39,091 bases of DNA. Source: an uncultured Oscillospiraceae bacterium. Lineage in GTDB: Bacteria > Bacillota > Clostridia > Oscillospirales > Oscillospiraceae. Positions 37,713-39,091 of the stretch are shown here, in pieces (positions within the stretch are counted from its first letter, which is position 1; each line of letters opens with the position of its first letter). The notes below the pieces were generated by a model. That model searched no databases. It was not told where the DNA came from and worked only from the letters and a program-made list of their open reading frames with translations. The stretch spans positions 1 through 39,091 of the forward strand of contig CAJUFJ010000031.1 of the NCBI GenBank assembly GCA_910585815.1. Direction: 5' to 3'. The position numbers were made by a program, and so were the translations under genes.

Positions 37713-39091
37713 ATGGCTAACAAATTTTTGTACCTCTTTTCCGAGGGCAACGCTGACATGCGCAACCTGCTGGGCGGCAAGGGCGCCAACCTGGCTGAGA
37801 TGACCAACATCGGTATGCCCGTCCCCCAGGGCTTTACCATTACCACCGAGGCCTGCACTCAGTATTATGAGGACGGCGAGCGGATCAACGACGATATCCA
37901 GGCCCAGATTATGGAGTATATCGACAAGCTGGAGAAGATTACCGGCAAGAAGTTCGGCGACCTGGAGAACCCCCTGCTGGTCTCCGTCCGCTCCGGCGCC
38001 CGGGCCTCCATGCCCGGCATGATGGACACCATCCTCAACCTGGGTCTGAACGAGCAGGTGGTGGAAGTGATTGCCAAGCAGTCCAATAACCCCCGCTGGG
38101 CCTGGGACTGCTACCGCCGCTTCATCCAGATGTACTCCGACGTGGTCATGGAGGTGGGCAAGAAGTACTTTGAGCAGCTCATCGACGAGATGAAGGAGAA
38201 GAAGGGCGTCACCCAGGATGTGGAGCTGGACGCCGACGACCTGAAGACCCTGGCCAACCAGTTCAAGGCCGAGTATAAGGAGAAGATCGGCGCCGACTTC
38301 CCCGCCGACCCCAAGGAGCAGCTGATGGGGGCCATCAAGGCCGTGTTCCGCTCCTGGAACAACCCCCGGGCCATTGTCTACCGCCGGATGAACGACATCC
38401 CCGGCTCCTGGGGCACCGCTGTCAACGTGCAGTCCATGGCCTTCGGCAACATGGGCGACGACTGCGGCACCGGCGTGGCCTTCACCCGCAACCCCGCCAC
38501 CGGCGAGAAGAAGCTGATGGGCGAGTTCCTCACCAACGCCCAGGGCGAGGACGTGGTGGCCGGCGTGCGCACCCCCATGCCCATCCAGGAGATGGCGGAA
38601 AAGTTCCCCGAGGCCTTCGCCCAGTTCACCGACGTGTGCCAGAAGCTGGAGGACCACTACCGGGATATGCAGGACATGGAGTTCACCGTGGAGCACGGCA
38701 AACTCTACATGCTCCAGACCCGCAACGGCAAGCGCACCGCCGCCGCCGCCCTGAAGATCGCCTGCGATCTGGTGGACGAGGGCATGATCGACGAGAAAAA
38801 GGCGGTGGCCATGATCGACCCCCGCAACCTGGACACCCTGCTCCACCCCCAGTTTGACCCCGACGCGCTGAAGAAGGCCACCCCCATCGCCACCGCACTG
38901 CCCGCCTCCCCCGGCGCCGCCTGCGGCAAGATCGTCTTCACCGCTGACGACGCCAAGGAGTGGGCCGCCCGGGGCGAGAAGGTCTGTCTGGTCCGGCTGG
39001 AGACCTCCCCCGAGGACATCGAGGGCATGGTGGCCTCCCAGGGCATCCTCACCGTCCGGGGCGGCATGACCTCCCACGCCGCCGTGGTGGC
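37713..39091 (+). CDS. ppdK: Pyruvate, phosphate dikinase (cut by window end)
   Basis: Interconverts pyruvate, ATP and phosphate with phosphoenolpyruvate, AMP and pyrophosphate. The first 459 of about 875 residues are present: the ATP-grasp domain starting MANKFLYLFSEGNADMRNLL with GGKGANLAEM, SVRSGARASMPGMMDTILNLG, MGDDCGTGVAFTRNPATGEK and GEFLTNAQGEDVVAG, then the swivelling phosphohistidine domain with GGMTSHAAVV, whose histidine (about 455) is the phosphorylated residue. The start is ATG at 37713, the only in-frame choice, with AAAGGA 11 nt upstream. The PEP/pyruvate barrel lies beyond the window. Confidence 0.97.
   Translation, partial: MANKFLYLFSEGNADMRNLLGGKGANLAEMTNIGMPVPQGFTITTEACTQYYEDGERINDDIQAQIMEYIDKLEKITGKKFGDLENPLLVSVRSGARASMPGMMDTILNLGLNEQVVEVIAKQSNNPRWAWDCYRRFIQMYSDVVMEVGKKYFEQLIDEMKEKKGVTQDVELDADDLKTLANQFKAEYKEKIGADFPADPKEQLMGAIKAVFRSWNNPRAIVYRRMNDIPGSWGTAVNVQSMAFGNMGDDCGTGVAFTRNPATGEKKLMGEFLTNAQGEDVVAGVRTPMPIQEMAEKFPEAFAQFTDVCQKLEDHYRDMQDMEFTVEHGKLYMLQTRNGKRTAAAALKIACDLVDEGMIDEKKAVAMIDPRNLDTLLHPQFDPDALKKATPIATALPASPGAACGKIVFTADDAKEWAARGEKVCLVRLETSPEDIEGMVASQGILTVRGGMTSHAAVV

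Noticed and set aside
37707..39077. Long minus-strand frame opposite ppdK (456 codons)
   Set aside because: The plus strand encodes ppdK through this whole stretch; the minus frame is a compositional shadow.

Overview
The window reads as a piece of chromosome from an anaerobic, high-G+C member of the Firmicutes, most likely a gut Oscillospiraceae (Flavonifractor/Lawsonibacter type). This rests on gene content and style: TTG/GTG starts with strong GGAGG-type ribosome sites, an S-box riboswitch on metK, hbd, a group-B-like [FeFe] hydrogenase, pyruvate phosphate dikinase, a NadD-YqeK fusion, and two families of GC-rich palindromic intergenic repeats. The genus is an inference; no rRNA gene is present.

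Layout. 1-6219 (mostly minus strand): deoC, metK with SAM-I riboswitch, a GNAT acetyltransferase, hbd, a GreA-like factor coupled to ahcY. 6423-8159 (plus): a secreted/anchored hypothetical protein and a rhomboid-like membrane protein with a zinc ribbon. 8606-12970 (minus): rsfS, an LCP-family protein, nadD-yqeK, yhbY, rdgB, a housekeeping cluster. 13182-18461 (minus): ftsY, two small zinc-ribbon proteins, smc. 18628-26153 (minus): [FeFe] hydrogenase, an iron/siderophore-type ABC importer (ATPase, permease, lipoprotein), a DUF1963-like protein, and a siroheme sulfite/nitrite reductase. 36364-39091: a PdaB-like polysaccharide deacetylase, a DUF1294 membrane protein and the first half of ppdK.

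The main discovery is an integrated element of 8,811 bp (26637-35447) that splits a P-loop ATPase gene. The 5' part is at 26354-26636 and the 3' part at 35447-36247; removing the element restores one 360-codon reading frame exactly. Both junctions share CGCCCCA, and the reconstructed attP is a 36-bp dyad (14 of 18 positions symmetric) centred on C/A, as expected for a large serine recombinase, whose gene lies just inside the left end. The element carries hsdM, hsdS and an FRG-domain gene (AT-rich, one transcriptional direction, no hsdR), a host-like GC-rich CCA-adding tRNA nucleotidyltransferase gene, a small DUF6870-like protein, an unknown 144-aa protein and a gene relic.

How the parts may work together: HsdM-HsdS should be a sequence-specific DNA methyltransferase. 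With HsdR absent, the co-directional FRG protein is the only candidate effector, and the tRNA-repair enzyme next to it could be a passenger or a protective partner. That three- or four-gene system is an inference. Two features bear on whether the element is still active: HsdM has SPPF rather than NPPF in motif IV, and the recombinase has ATC where its start codon should be, so the catalytic serine lies upstream of the first standard in-frame start.
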